A stretch of 64,000 nt of DNA from Adineta steineri. Lineage: Eukaryota > Rotifera > Eurotatoria > Adinetida > Adinetidae. This document shows, in pieces, positions 48,841-61,520 of the stretch. The notes beneath the pieces are model-generated. The model was not told the origin of the DNA and searched no databases. It worked only from the letters and a program-made list of their open reading frames with translations. A program made the translations under genes and the position numbers. The stretch's first letter is position 1, and the number at the start of each line of letters is the position of its first letter. Location of the stretch: contig CAJNOI010000166.1 of NCBI GenBank assembly GCA_905250115.1, positions 101,916 through 165,915 of the forward strand, given 5' to 3'.

Positions 48841-51800
48841 TCAATTATAACATACAAGACAATAACTAGCATTTGAATATATTGATTGAGCAATAAGATA
48901 TATTATTGATAGATCATCGGATCGCCAAGATGCAAGACATGTATCTGTTTGAGTTAATAAACGATAATCGGGATCTAAAAGTATATTATAAAATAAAAAA
49001 ATTTTATAGTAAAAAAGACATTTAAGTCTAATATAGATACGGTCGAAAAGTTAATTCTCCCAACTAAGGTCGAAAGCAAAAATATCGAAGTATAAAAAGA
49101 TCGAAATATGAAAACGATAAGATTTTGGGTGTTGGAAACAACTTAATGGTAAAAATAAAGAAAGACGTTTGAGGGTGGGTGTGAGTATCGGTGTAAATAT
49201 AGATATTCACCTATATTTAGTCACACCCACATCCACATCCACACCCTTACCCACATCCACACCCACACCCACCCTTCGACATTTTTATATTTCGAGTATT
49301 TTCAAATTCGACATTTCTACCCTTCGATATTTTTGAATTTCGACTATTTTCAATTCGACATTCTTACATTCGGCATTTGTCTAATTTTATTTTGACATTT
49401 TTACCCTTCGATCTTTATATACTTCGACATTTTCTCTTTTCGACCAAAGTTGGGATTACCGAAAAGGTTTTTCTCATAGGCTTACTGTCTCTGCACGAAT
49501 ATGACATTCGTCATTTGGCAATCCCTTCTCTTATTCTAACTCATGATTCAGTGTTTTATTCAGCAGGTGGGCGCTGGATGAACGTTCCCCACCCTAAATT
49601 TCGATTCGTCCATCCGAAAAATGAAACGCTGTCATGATTGCTTTGTCAAAACTTTTAACCTAACCATAATTGTCGTTCACTGAGAAATTAACTTCTCATC
49701 TTTCGATTGAATATATTTTACTTTTAAAATCGTTAACTTTTTTTTCCGGTACATTTCATTGTATGTTCTATTAACTTTCTCCTCACGTATGTTACATTTA
49801 AAAAAAATCGTTTTTTTCGACAAACCTTTTTCTGTTTGATAAATCATTAATTTTTCTTTATTATCACAACCAACAGACATTTGAAATGGATTTTTTCTTA
49901 AAAATCTTTGTCGATGATGATTTAAATTTGTTTCAAGTAATAAATTTCCAATTGAAGTTGGACACGAAGATAAAGATTTTGATTTTGTAACAAATGTTAA
50001 TACTCTCTTATATCGATTATTATTACTATTACAATTAGTTAAAACTAATTCTAAAACATTATTTGCTTGTTGATTTATTTGTAAACATTCTTCATAAACT
50101 TCACTATAAAACAAACAAGAAAATTTTTCTTTTTTTGAGTAAAAATCTTAATTTTTACCAATTTGTAAATGATTGTACTTGATACTTTAATGAATTCATT
50201 GATTGAAGACAATGAAAACGTTTATTATTTCCTTTATTTTTAAGATTAATCAATTCAATATCAGTCGACTTAATAATCATTTGAATTGTTCGATTAAGTG
50301 AATACCATTCATAGTCTTGAAATTCTTCCGGAAATATACATGATGATATATTAGATTCATTACCTATCTGTCGATCTAAATTAATATAACAATATAAAAA
50401 TTCAATAAATAATTTATTCAGAAAAAAAGAAATAATTTACTTATTGATGATAATGTCATTACTGTTGACATAGATTTAGAATTGAGATCACGACATGAAT
50501 CGTCAGTTGCCATACTTAATTGAAATGACGATGATAGATCTTTTTGTTTCGTTAGAAAATGCTTAAAAGATATTTTGTCAAAATAGAAACAAAAATAATT
50601 AGAAATATTTTTTAACTTACAAAACATGCATATTGATTATTCGATTGTTTTGAAAGAATATGAGTAACAAAATAAGTATGAAAACCTTCTATCCATGTTC
50701 CAACACAAACAAATTGTAGATCAAATGTTTGCTGATGAGATGAACATGATAAAAGATGAAGACGAAATTGATAATCATTAGCACATTCACCAATATATGA
50801 TAATGCTGTTGATTGACGACATATTAAACCATCTTTATTTAAATTTGTTAATAAAAATGGTGGTTGTATTGGACATAATTGAGGCTTGGAATTATCTAAA
50901 TTTTTATCAAACAAAACTAGTATCTATCTTTCTTTTATCTTTTTTTTTTCTTCTCTCTCTTTCTAACGTACACACAGTCTTTTAACCTCATCATCTATTC
51001 ATTGTATGTTAAAACAACAAATGGTAATAACCATAATAATACTCACTTCTATGTAGTGTATACAAAGCAGCATCGGGTGCAATCATATTCGGACATGAAG
51101 TAACATTCAACTGATCATCTGCATCACTACATTCACCTAAAGGAGAAATTAAAAAAAAGATTTATTGAATAATAGTTTCTTTTATTTAATATTAAATAAG
51201 AAACATACTTTCACGATATTGCAATAAATTACTATGCCGTTCAATGAATAAAAGACATCGAGTGCAACGATTTATACTATTTGAAAAAAAGAAAGAAAGA
51301 AGTATGTTAAACTCATTATTATGGTTCATTGATATTAGCAAACGTTATTTTCTGGTATATTGGTTCTATCTACATATATGACATAATAATAATTCGGACA
51401 TTCAGATTTTTCCCTTCCGGTATAATTCGTTAAAGAAGAAAACTTCATTAGGAACATATATCTAACATTTGCTCGAGCTTTTACACCTTTCTACTAAGCC
51501 AAAAAGCCTTTTAATTAATTTTTTTTTCACTTATATATGTCAAAACTACATTGGACACGTGCAAAAGACATGACGATAAACGTTAATACTGATTGAGTAC
51601 GTGAATAAACAATTTTTTAAAAGTTACTAATGATGAGATGTGATTTATACGTACGAATCGTTGAAGAGATAATATTGTGGAATAGGAAGTACATCTAGAC
51701 AACGTCCTTTTGTTTGAACATGATCGATTGTTATCTGTAATAGTGAACTCATACCACGTTGATACCATGAGCCAAGCCATGCTGTAGGCATATTGCACAA

Positions 51801-53152
51801 CGAGCAAGCTAAAGATAAATACGGAAATATGTATGAAACACTTTGAAGGTTATGTGTAATTTACAATTGATTCTCTCCCTCTCTCTCTCTTTCTTTTTTA
51901 TTCGAGGCATTCAATGTCAATACCACGCCCTTCAATCATTTCTTGTTACTCTATCATGTACGATGAAGAAGTCACTCGTATGAATATTTAAACGTGATTA
52001 ATATAGAATTTCCTACTAGTTTCTCATCACTTGTCATACATTATTGAAACAATATAAAAATGCATAGAAATAGAAAAAAGACATAATCTTTTCTTTTTTT
52101 TTTTTGGTATAAAATATTCAACACTTTTTTTTTTGTTTGTTATCATATGAGTATTATAAGAAAGACATATCTACAATCTTGTCTAAGTTCATCATAATTA
52201 CGTCATCGAACAGAAAATTCTATCAACAATAAAATAAGTAAACACATCGATGCGTATACACTTAGAATCATCATCAATCGTCATTGCCTTTCTTCAGATT
52301 AGATAGTTTGCTATGAGCGGATATATTGTTATAGCAACACTTCAAGATGTGGAATTTTTTCTCATAGTACAGTAATACTTGAGAAAGACAAAACAATCGA
52401 TATAGCTACTATGAATGTTTCAATTGATCACCAAAAAGAGCTCAAGGCTGACGATAGTTACAGTTCAATAAGGAGAAAAGAAATTCTCTCGTACTTAAAA
52501 GGCTTCCTTGTGTATGTATGTGTGTGTCTCTTTCTTTCTCGTTCATTCATTCATTCATTCATTCACTCTAGCATCTGCTCAATTCTAATTATCACTTAAA
52601 TAAGAAACAAAATGACGTAGTTAAACAATTTCAATTCGTTCATTTAATGTCTATGTTTATCGCGTGAGCTTCTAAATTTAATTAATGATGATGAATGAAT
52701 ACGTTTGCTATAAGTATAAAGATGAACGAGTGGGTGGGATTTAAAATAAAACAAAACAAAAAGAAAGAAACAGTCAGAGCAGATGGACAACAGTTCACAT
52801 GCATCAAAGTATATATGACAGTCACGTAGAACGGTGTATTGTCTAAATAAATCTAATTGACGAAAGAACGCGTGTGCATATCATTGTTCATTCTTCATCT
52901 TCATCTTCATTCTATGGACAGCTGTCGTGCGCATAAACGTATATTCATCGATCGATCAGTCTAAACACTCATCTATCTATCTATTATGACAAATCGTTCA
53001 CACTATCGTCATTCACAACAATCATGAAGATTATGATTATTAAACATGTCTGGTGAAGAATAAAGTGGAAAAAAATAAATTTGAACATTACCTGACTTAA
53101 TTTGTATAAATAAAATAATATTAAAAATAACTAATCGATAAATCCCATTCAT
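48841..53152 (-). CDS. Secreted cysteine-rich protein of the DUF7042-7045 type
   Basis: Nine exons (53092-53152, 51655-51808, 51209-51276, 51047-51136, 50621-50895, 50441-50561, 50159-50375, 49826-50103, 48841-48974) give 465 residues. The first exon is a signal peptide (MNGIYRLVIFNIILFIQIKS). The mature start, LCNMPTAWLGSWYQRG with TIDHVQTKGRCLD and RCTRCLLFIERHSNLLQY, matches the first of the linked domains known in insect and nematode proteins as DUF7042-DUF7045. LCPIQPPFLLTNLNKDG with ECANDYQFRLHLLSC and CVGTWIEGFHTYFVTHI matches the next. The last two blocks contain YEECLQINQQAN and TDTCLASWRSDD. No transmembrane segment is visible, so it should be secreted. Function is unknown in the family. 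The 1.3-kb first intron and the last intron (which holds a foldback element) are unusually long. Family naming is from memory of motif layout. Confidence 0.75.
49052..49458. repeat. Foldback element with TTCGAC-periodic arms and CACCCA core
   Basis: The left end TTCTCCCAACTAAGGTCGAAAG mirrors the right end CTTTTCGACCAAAGTTGGGATTACC. The arms repeat the words TCGAAA/TTCGACA every 14-18 bases. The core has GAGGGTGGGTGTGAGT on one side and ACACCCACACCCACCC on the other. It sits in the last intron (48975-49825) of the DUF7042-type gene. A copy of the same design lies at 4380-4640 and a fragment at 1-125. Confidence 0.8.
52535..52567. repeat. (ATTC)n microsatellite in intron 1
   Basis: CATTCATTCATTCATTCATTCA repeats within the 1.3-kb first intron of the DUF7042-type gene, next to TGTG and CTTT tracts. 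The rest of that intron shows no coding segment. Confidence 0.8.
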
Positions 53153-54120
53153 CCGTGTGCCATTATATAAACTTAATGTTTCAATATTTCTTTACTTCTT
53201 TCTCGTGTGGATTTACTTTTCTTCTTGTAAAACTAAGAAGAACAAGTCTACATACAAGAAAAATGAATGATGGTTATAAGCATATAGAACGACGTGTCTT
53301 CCGCCTTCTTCTACTATACAACGATGACGATGACGACGACGACATACATACATGCATACATACAATCTTTATTTCTTCTCTACAGTAGTGAGAGAAAGAG
53401 AACGAAAGGAGAGAAAGAAACAGAAGAAAATGAAGATCACCATCGTAATGAGCGACAGAAGGGATAGAGAGAGAGAGAGAAGGAGATGAACAAGAAAAAA
53501 AAAAGAACAAAGTGGCACGCGAATCACTCGTATATAAAAAGCTTGATGATGAAGTTGTAGCCGACAAACAACTGTCCGGACGACGAATAAATGACCTCAT
53601 CATTGCAAGACCTTTCTTTTTCAATATATTCAATGTACTTTTAGTCACGTCCGATATTTTTATTCTCATTTTTATTACATGTCTGAAAGTGTCTCACACC
53701 TTGTCTACATACATATAACAAAGGTAGATCATGATCAACATATTCAAAGCTTAAAAGATCCCATCTCATTCATTTATTTGAATTATTCAAGTAAAAGATG
53801 AAGTACACTTTACACCTTATGTACATATATTTAACAATCGACAATTAGTTTTTCTATTGTTTAATGTACATATATATATAGAGAACGATATATACATATA
53901 TGTATGCATACACAAGATACGATAGATGAATGAAGTAATCAACAGATGGATAGTGGCGATCTATCATTCATTCACTCACCGTATTCCAAGTGTCTGTTTG
54001 TCCACCATCTTTATAATAAATCTAAAAAAAATGAATGACACGATTTATATTTAGAAAAATTATCACGAGTATGATCAGTAAGAATTAAATGAAAAATAAA
54101 GTTAGGACATGTACGATTAA
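53153..54120. other. Intergenic region with simple repeats
   Basis: Contains GACGATGACGACGAC triplets near 53320-53342, GA-rich runs near 53465-53482 and TATA runs near 53865-53900. The open frames here are products of the repeats. It holds the promoter of the DUF7042-type gene and the 3' region of the macrodomain gene. Confidence 0.5.
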
Positions 54121-55935
54121 TTAATGATGTTCATCGTGTGTTGTCTCAGTCTTTGCACTTTGAGCATCAGTCTTCTCTGTTTCTTTCTGAACTATTGATT
54201 TATGAGATTTATCATCAATTGTTACATTTTCATTATCAGATTTTGTAGTTTCATCGTGACTTGATTGTTGTTCAGACACATTAGTTGTTGTTAAATTGTT
54301 GTGTTGTCTTGTATCAACACTATCCATTCGCACACTAAAATTAGAGACAATTAAAATTATTTGGTGTGATATTCAAAATTATTGAATGTAGTAAAATAAA
54401 ACATACGTTGTTTGAGTGGGTAAATTTTGATCGACATCCATAGGATTGTCATCGGATTCTAAAATTTCTGTTCTTTGACTATCAGATGGTTCATCTGACA
54501 CGGGTGGTACACTTGTGACTAGATTTTGATTTGACTCTTCAGGTTTGTTTTCTGTTTCATTCGAAGTTGAATCATCTTTAAGATGTGGGTTGAATGTTGT
54601 TTGTGATTCTTGTTTGTCATTCTCTTGATTTGATTGTTCACTGGTTTGCGATTTCTCTTCATTATTAGTCGAGGGTTCAGTGCAATTTTTAATTGCAGCC
54701 GATTCTGGATCGAAAGGTGTGAATTCCAATTCTTCAGCTTTTTTAATCCAAGCGTCATATATATGATCATCCCATAGGACAAACACAACCACTGGCATTG
54801 AACCAGCGTTTGTATAGACTGATCGAAGGGCAACTTCAGCACCATCATTTGCTGGCTATGAAATATAATATTACTTGTATTTATTTAAGAATGACTCGCA
54901 CTTACATAACCAAAGATACCACAACTAATAGCAGTAAAACCTATTGATTCAAGATCGTACAAACTAGCTAACTGAAGTGCCGTTTTGTAACACGAAGACA
55001 ATTCCTCGGCACATGCTTCTGCTTGATATTTGTCATATACAGGACCAGCTGTATTAATAATATAATATGTCGTCGCTGACATGTTATAACTTAGTAGAAT
55101 ACGTGAATGTCCAGTTGGTAAACGAACACCCCTTTCAACTTGTTTATGAGCTTTGCAAGCATTATAAAGGTCGCGTCCAGCAGCTCTATGAATTATTCCA
55201 TCAACTCCAGCACCACCAGTCATACCTTCATTCGCAGCTATTATAAATAGAACACGAACGATCACATAGCTCTTTCTAACATTAAAAAAACAAACCGTTA
55301 ACGATAGCATCGACTTTTGTTTGTACAATATCACCTTGAAGTATAACTAATAATGTTTGATGTTGATTAACAGAATAATAACGAGGCATGCGTTTTTTTG
55401 GATTTAATCTAGCTAATTGTAGTGAACCGTATCTTTTTTCTAGTTCATTTTTATTCCTAAACACATAATAATAATAGAACTGATATAAATTCTGTAACGA
55501 ATTATCTTTAACTTACTTATTCCAATAATTCAAAACGCCTGGACCTTCTGTTACTGAATGTTCTTGTTGGTTGGTAGTCAATGTTTGAGAAATTTGTTTT
55601 CCAAATCTATAAAGTGATGCCAGATATGTTTTGAATATTTTCTAAGATAAGTTTTTATACTAACAAACGCAAGAAATATGTGAAGAGAGATTGAAACAAT
55701 TGTGAAAGATTAAAGCTGGAAATGTAACTATTAAAGAAAGATTTGTCAAGACATATGAGACATAACTATGAATTTCTTTTACTCTTCTTTGATGGAAATA
55801 TTACTTTTCAATATATATTAAACTTTTTGATATTAATCGAGGATATTTACTAAGTCACATGATAAATGCTATTTACCTATTGTTTTGTTCCTGTGAGGAA
55901 TTTGTTGAATTATTTTTATCTTTGTTTGATGACAT
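54121..55935 (-). CDS. Macrodomain (ADP-ribose-binding, MACROD-like) protein with long acidic tail
   Basis: Exons 55877-55935, 55517-55606, 55296-55456, 54906-55237, 54407-54855 and 54121-54334 give 434 residues. The macrodomain spans about residues 85-265: DIVQTKVDAIVNAANEG, MTGGAGVDGIIHRAAG (the Gly-rich loop plus catalytic-type VDGxIHxAAG of MACROD hydrolases), YIINTAGPVYD, and FTAISCGIFGYPANDGAEVA. A deacylase or mono-ADP-ribosyl hydrolase role is inferred from the intact Asn and the GVDGxIH loop. The N-terminus before it (NYWNKNKNELEKRYGSLQLA) matches the MACROD-type lead-in helix. The last 150-170 residues are disordered, rich in Ser, Thr, Asn, Gln and Asp/Glu, with no domain seen. Cytosolic or nuclear location is likely because there is no signal peptide. 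Confidence 0.9.
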
Positions 55936-56805
55936 TTTTAGATAGATTTGAGTTATTGTAAATCTAAAATCATAAATACGAATGTAGATCGAATTGTCTG
56001 AAATGAATAATATAAAAATGTACATAATTGAATTTTATCAATAATTTCCGTTTATACAGGGAAATATGTTAATCGTCATGCAAAGTTATTTCTAATTTTC
56101 TTGTCATGTAGGAATAAAATTTAATTCAATAATCCAATAGGAAATACATGAGTTTGATTATAATCTACCAAACACAAAACAAAATCGATTGTTTTTCATC
56201 GAAAATCACATAACTACTAGGAAGATTGAATGTTCGTCTAGGTGACAGACACAATACTTTTTAATATAAGTCAATTTTTCGGAGAAATTTTGAAAGCTTT
56301 CTTCCCACTAAGATAAATAAGAGAACATTATGTTGGTTTTTTTTTGAAATAAATTAAAGTAGAAAAAAAAATCTTAAGCAAAGAAATGCAAATAGATACG
56401 ATTAAGTGAGAATGGTAGTTGAGAAGAACGAACGGAGAACAAGTTTATTGGTGTATACTCAAATTGATGATAGATGTCGAGAAACATCGTCTAGTATTTG
56501 TATAAATATAATGAATTTTTTTTTGCAAGTTCATCAAATAAATTGAATACGATCATCTTTTTAATATTAAAACAGATTCTCAAATACGAATTTATTTTAA
56601 TCAATATTACATTAATTCTTAGAAGCAAAAATGTATTATAAATACAGCGTAGGTCAATAAAATAAGATATGAAGTATACGACATACATATATTTAAAAAT
56701 AAATTTTTGATTAAAAAACATCAATCTTTTTTACAGTAAGGTTCTGTTACAAACAACGAATAATAATTGGTACATATACTGGTTATGATAATTGTAAAAT
56801 TTATT
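55936..56805. other. Intergenic region, no gene seen
   Basis: AT-rich upstream region of the macrodomain gene and 3' region of the GPCR. A 77-codon minus-strand frame at 56491-56724 is Ile/Phe/Asn-rich and not credible as a gene. Confidence 0.45.
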
Positions 56806-57861
56806 CTAGTGTTTATTACTCGAAAAAATATTTGTTGGTGGATGAATATATAAAGCCGGCGCTCGTTGTCTGTGACCTGGCCTTGCTGATGAGTTGGTTT
56901 GTAATTCGACGTTAATTTGATTGTGTTTAAATAAATATAGCAATAATTGTTTACATTCTTGACGAAGTGTTTTCGACGCTAAGAGATGAACATAAAATAT
57001 TGAACATGAATTCAGAAAAATCAAAAAACTAAGTACTAAATAACGAATAAAATTTTCGATAGCTACACGATCTGAGGTCTTTGAGACATTTGCTGTAATA
57101 GTTGTATAAGCAGTATATATTGGATACCATATTGTTGATAGAAGATAAACAATTGCTTCACTTATTACTATAATCATCAATTGAATATCTTCTTTTTTCA
57201 TTTTCCTTCGTGAATTTTCATTTCCATTAACATGCTCATCGGTTGCAGCAACACGAGCACGACTCTGTCGAATATTTCGAATAGCCCAAAACGAAAATAT
57301 AATCATTATTGATAATGGAATAGAAGTAACAATAATTGCATAAAAACTATAAAAGATCTGATAAGAACCGCTGGTTCCACATTTACCACTTGATTGAACA
57401 TTGGTATAAACCATGACATGTATTGGTATAAGTAACCACAGAATAATTGTTATAATCACCAGTATAATAGCTATACCACGATGATTCAGACGACGAATAT
57501 AAGCATGACGTGAACATAGAGCAAATCGATCTACGCAACCTAACGCAACACTGAAACGTGACATCATCAAAAAGGCATGGGTTGTATATGCTCTGGCTTT
57601 ACAATATGCTGATAAATATGAGGCTGGATCCTTTGCTAAATAGGAACCTGCGATGACCGGTGTAATACCAATTAGAATTACTAATAAATTAAAAACCGAT
57701 GTTGCTTGAAAATAAACGGAACAGGAAATTTTACGAAGTTTTTTTTTACAAAATATAATAAAATTAAGAAAACAACCAATAATACCCAATATGCTACATA
57801 TGATTAAGACATAGCGACTTAAAATAAGTTGTGCCAATGTAAGATCATCCGTTAATGTCAT
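56806..57861 (-). CDS. Rhodopsin-like G-protein-coupled receptor, intronless
   Basis: A single exon of 351 residues with seven hydrophobic helices. TM1 is about residues 15-35 (LIICSILGIIGCFLNFIIF), TM2 VFNLLVILIGITPVIAG, TM3 ends with the DRF variant of DRY (GCVDRFALCSRH), TM4 IILVIITIILWLLIPIHV, ECL2 carries a Cys (SSGKCGTSG), TM5 is about 175-195, TM6 follows a basic loop (RRKMKKEDIQL), and TM7 contains FLNSCSIFYVHL in place of NPxxY. A matching Cys lies before TM3 (SAYCKARAY). It should be a plasma-membrane receptor; the ligand is unknown, probably a peptide by general style. The missing Pro in the TM7 motif and the intronless structure fit lineage-expanded invertebrate orphan receptors. 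Confidence 0.88.
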   Translation of the reverse strand: MTLTDDLTLAQLILSRYVLIICSILGIIGCFLNFIIFCKKKLRKISCSVYFQATSVFNLLVILIGITPVIAGSYLAKDPASYLSAYCKARAYTTHAFLMMSRFSVALGCVDRFALCSRHAYIRRLNHRGIAIILVIITIILWLLIPIHVMVYTNVQSSGKCGTSGSYQIFYSFYAIIVTSIPLSIMIIFSFWAIRNIRQSRARVAATDEHVNGNENSRRKMKKEDIQLMIIVISEAIVYLLSTIWYPIYTAYTTITANVSKTSDRVAIENFIRYLVLSFLIFLNSCSIFYVHLLASKTLRQECKQLLLYLFKHNQINVELQTNSSARPGHRQRAPALYIHPPTNIFSSNKH

Positions 57862-60718
57862 TGATTTATTCTCTAAAAATCAAAGTAAGAAAAATAACAT
57901 AGAATATATTCTAATTCACCGAAGTCATTTTTTACGACGATTCTAATCAAACTATAAGCAAAGAATACTTTTTATAAAACATACTTACCGATATTACCAC
58001 ACTTGAAGTTCAAATACAAATAAAATGTACATTATTTATACATGATAGATTCGTATTGATCTCTCTTTTTAGAATGTTAAAATATAGACTAAGTACGTCA
58101 TTGTATTATAATGAGGAGATAAATATATTATGCTTGTTGTTAGTAAAAGATATCAATAATATAGATTCTCAACCGGAAACTACTTATAAATCTTTACTTA
58201 TCTACGCAAAACGCCTCTATTCAATAAGAGCATGATATACAGATTAATAATTGCTCTTAAATCTAAAAAGAAAAAGAAAATGTGACAGCATCTTTGAATT
58301 CATCTGCGTTTAATTAATGATAAAAAATAAATATCCTAGATAATACGAATAACCTTCATTTCAATTAAAAAGAAACACGTAATTATAAAGTCATGCTATT
58401 TCATATATTGTTTAAAAGGAACATTAAAGACTGAAGTATTAAGTCATTTTAGAACCAAAAAAGTCTCGATTAGTGGTTTAATTACAAATAAGTACAACTA
58501 TATATAGTTGACATTTCGATATTCTTTTTAAATGATGCATAAGACAGAATCACAATCGATTTTACAACAGACATATTTCGACGTATATTTACTTCAATAA
58601 AATTTCTTACAGAATATTTTCTAATTCATCATTCATATAATGAGAGGAAAAACTATTTTTAGTTATTTTTATTTCAAAAGTATCACAGACAAATGTATTT
58701 CGGAGAACAATCTGCTACTTAATCTCGTTTTCGCCAACTCAGTATGTTGAGTATAGATTATTTTCGTAATAAACAAAATATCATTAGTCATGTGCATTAC
58801 TTAAGCATGATAACCAAAATCTTAAATTCGCAAAAGAATTATTTATTTGACTAGACAAGAAAAATCAGATGTTTAATTATTTGAATTGTCACACACCATT
58901 TTACAAGTTGATAAAATGCAATAAATCTAACTAAAAAACAAGATATTAATAGAAACTTCGCATTTAAATTTTCATTAACAAACTCATTGTTCCATATTAC
59001 GAACATTTAAACTGCCAGATCAAAGAATAGTTATAAATAGAACACGTTTTATTCCAGATTCATTGATGCAAACGAAATTAACATACTGTTTTTATGGATA
59101 TCTGTACGATACGATCAATATATTTATCGATATAATTTAATTTTTTCTTACAATATGCATTCTATCTGTTACAGAGAATAAAATTATATATACTTCTTTT
59201 GGTCATCAGTTGATCAAAATTTAATAAGGCTGATTACCAGCGTTAATTTGTTATTATATAATTCAGTGAAAAAAATTAATTAGTCTTAATAGTGGTCCAA
59301 TTAATACATCAAAACAATGTACTAAAAGAATTTTGTATATTGTAACTGGCTAGATGGAATTTGATCTTTACTAATACTATTTTTAACTTCATAGTTTATA
59401 AGCATATACATTTTAATTGGAGACATGTTCTCATACTTAATATATGACCTCTTGACTTCAAAAATAACTATCTAAGCTAATTTTTCAACAATAAGTTTTG
59501 TTCTATAAGGACTATTGTAGCGTATTGACGATATTTTTCATTGAATTAATACTATTCCCTATGAGCAAACTATTCAACATGGAACATCTCAAGAAATATT
59601 TATAGTACGAACGATATCAAAATTTAATATTGACGAATAGTGTGACAGTTCTGATGAAATGAGTGAATGTATTTTCTATTAAACATACAACCAATACTCG
59701 TTCTGTCATTTCTTTCTATATCTGATTTGATTTCTTCTGAAGATCATCTACAAAAATTGTCATTACAAAATTTAAAGAAAAGAATACAGAAACTTCAATA
59801 CAGTATCATTGACTTATGCAAAGTACTATTGGAATAACTTGAATTTTTTCTTAAAACAGTATTTATATCTTACGTATAATTTTAAATGATGACAAAAATG
59901 TATTCTTAGAATTTTGCAACGTCTCAATACAAATATTCTTTGATTATCATCGTTTTCTCATCATGACACTCGATTTCGTTTCTTTGAAAAATAAAATATT
60001 GTAAATCAACTTGTTTATTTGTTACATATCCACGTTAAATTTTTTTTTCCATAAAAATAAAAGAAAAAACTCGTTAGATGTCTTTATCATCATCATCAAA
60101 TGAACATTGGCTTATCGTCACTATGATCAATAACAAAAGAAGAAGAAAAAACAAGTTCATACTCAATGTGTCAATCAATATCAACCGTATCACAATACAT
60201 AAGCACCAGTTCCCGACTATTCGTCCTATTTTCCCGTATCTAACCGAAAATACTGCTGTCTTTTTGATCTATTTGATTGTTTTCAGAAAACAAATTCTAT
60301 GTATACCAGCGAATCTCTTTTCAAAGGATATCATTTGAATCTTTAAAATCTAAATATTCCGATGGTTGTTGAATGATCAATATCAGTACAAACTACCAAA
60401 TGGTCTGTTGTTCCTTTTTCCTCTTTGATCATTGTCAATCAACAGATGAGCTTAGGTGTATTAATTAGTCTGTCCTTTTTTCTATCTTTTGATGTTCTTC
60501 TGTCGATTATTATTGTCTTCTGTATTATGATTGGCGAGGAAAATTAAAAGACATTTTTCTTTTCTATGAATAGTGATGTTTAACATTCGAATTGCTATCA
60601 TTCGTTTAGAAATCATTTGCAAATATTCATCGTTATACATTTAATAGGTTAAGTAATCTATAATTCTTTTTTGTGTTCAGTTACTTGCTTGTTATTTATT
60701 CTATTTAGGATTTCTCTT
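57862..60718. other. 2.9-kb AT-rich intergenic region, no gene seen
   Basis: Lies between the divergent GPCR and homeobox genes. Stops occur in all frames apart from a short plus-strand frame at 60078-60338 that has no recognisable domain and lacks codon texture like its neighbours. No RNA gene or repeat family was seen. Confidence 0.45.
60707..60718 (+). promoter_or_regulatory. Splice acceptor and 10-nt leader before homeobox ATG
   Basis: TTTATTCTATTTAG ends at 60708, and GATTTCTCTT fills the ten bases before the ATG at 60719. The same spacing is seen before the ABHD17-like gene. It may be a spliced-leader acceptor or the end of a 5'-UTR intron. Confidence 0.4.
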
Positions 60719-61359
60719 ATGGATCCATATTATTCATCACCATCATCTTATTATTATCAACCATCATGTCCGTTACATGATTCATCTTCATCATTTTTAT
60801 CTGATTCTTATACTGATCCTTATTCATCATATCCATCTCAATCAACATCATATTATTATCCATCTTATAATGATCAAACATCATCACCAATTCTTTTTTA
60901 TAATAATTCAACAACTAATATTTATGCTCAACCAACACATTCATTTCCACAAACGAATATTCAAGTTTCTTCAACAAATACACAAACTATTCGTGCAACA
61001 TCATCATCATTAAATTCAACATTTGAATCTGGTATGATATATATTATTATCATCATATTTTGTATTGAACGATTATATTTTAGTTGCACCACCAGGACGT
61101 CGTCGTCGTCAACGAACAATTTTTTCAAAAGATCAAGTCGATATTCTTGATCAAATCTTCGAACGAAATCAATATCCTGATATACAACTTCGTGAACAAT
61201 TATCTGAACGACTTGATGTTCCAGAAGCTCGTATTCAAGTATGAATAATTTATAAAAACATAAAAATATTTACTAATTGTTCTATTATTATAGGTATGGT
61301 TTAAAAATCGTCGTAGTCGTGCTCGTACAACAACCAAAACTAAATATCAAAATAATTAA
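60719..61359 (+). CDS. Paired-type homeodomain protein with Lys50
   Basis: Exons 60719-61031, 61084-61238 and 61294-61359 give 177 residues. The N-terminal 105 residues are Ser/Tyr/Pro-rich (MDPYYSSPSSYYYQPS). The homeodomain starts at GRRRRQRTIFSKDQ and includes FERNQYPDIQLREQLSERL and IQVWFKNRRSRAR. Lys follows WF at position 50, the class shared by Otx, Goosecoid and Pitx, which favours TAATCC-type sites. The intron between residues 46 and 47 (IQ|VW) is the classical paired-class position. The tail after the homeodomain is only about ten residues, so no OAR or Otx tail is present. Divergent residues (RRSRAR rather than RRAKWR) leave the exact orthology open. It should act as a DNA-binding regulator in the nucleus. 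AATAAA lies about 50 bp after the stop. Confidence 0.92.
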
Positions 61360-61520
61360 ATCGTCGAATTTATTTCACGTGTGAACTTCTGTATTTGTTA
61401 TTTTAGTTAATAAAATTTTGTTAAGAAAAAACTATTTTTATATATCTAATTGAAGCTTGATGTGAAAAGATACAGCTGCTTTTGTTGCTTAGACGGTAAA
61501 GAAAAGGGCAGTTTCTTATT

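Noticed and set aside
53274-53669. Minus-strand Ser-rich open frame of 131 codons
   Set aside because: It is encoded by GAC/GAT and GAGA microsatellites just upstream of the DUF7042-type gene.
54519-54848. Second minus-strand open frame overlapping the macrodomain gene
   Set aside because: It is a frame-shifted shadow of exon 5; the macrodomain reading frame has correct splice phases and homology.
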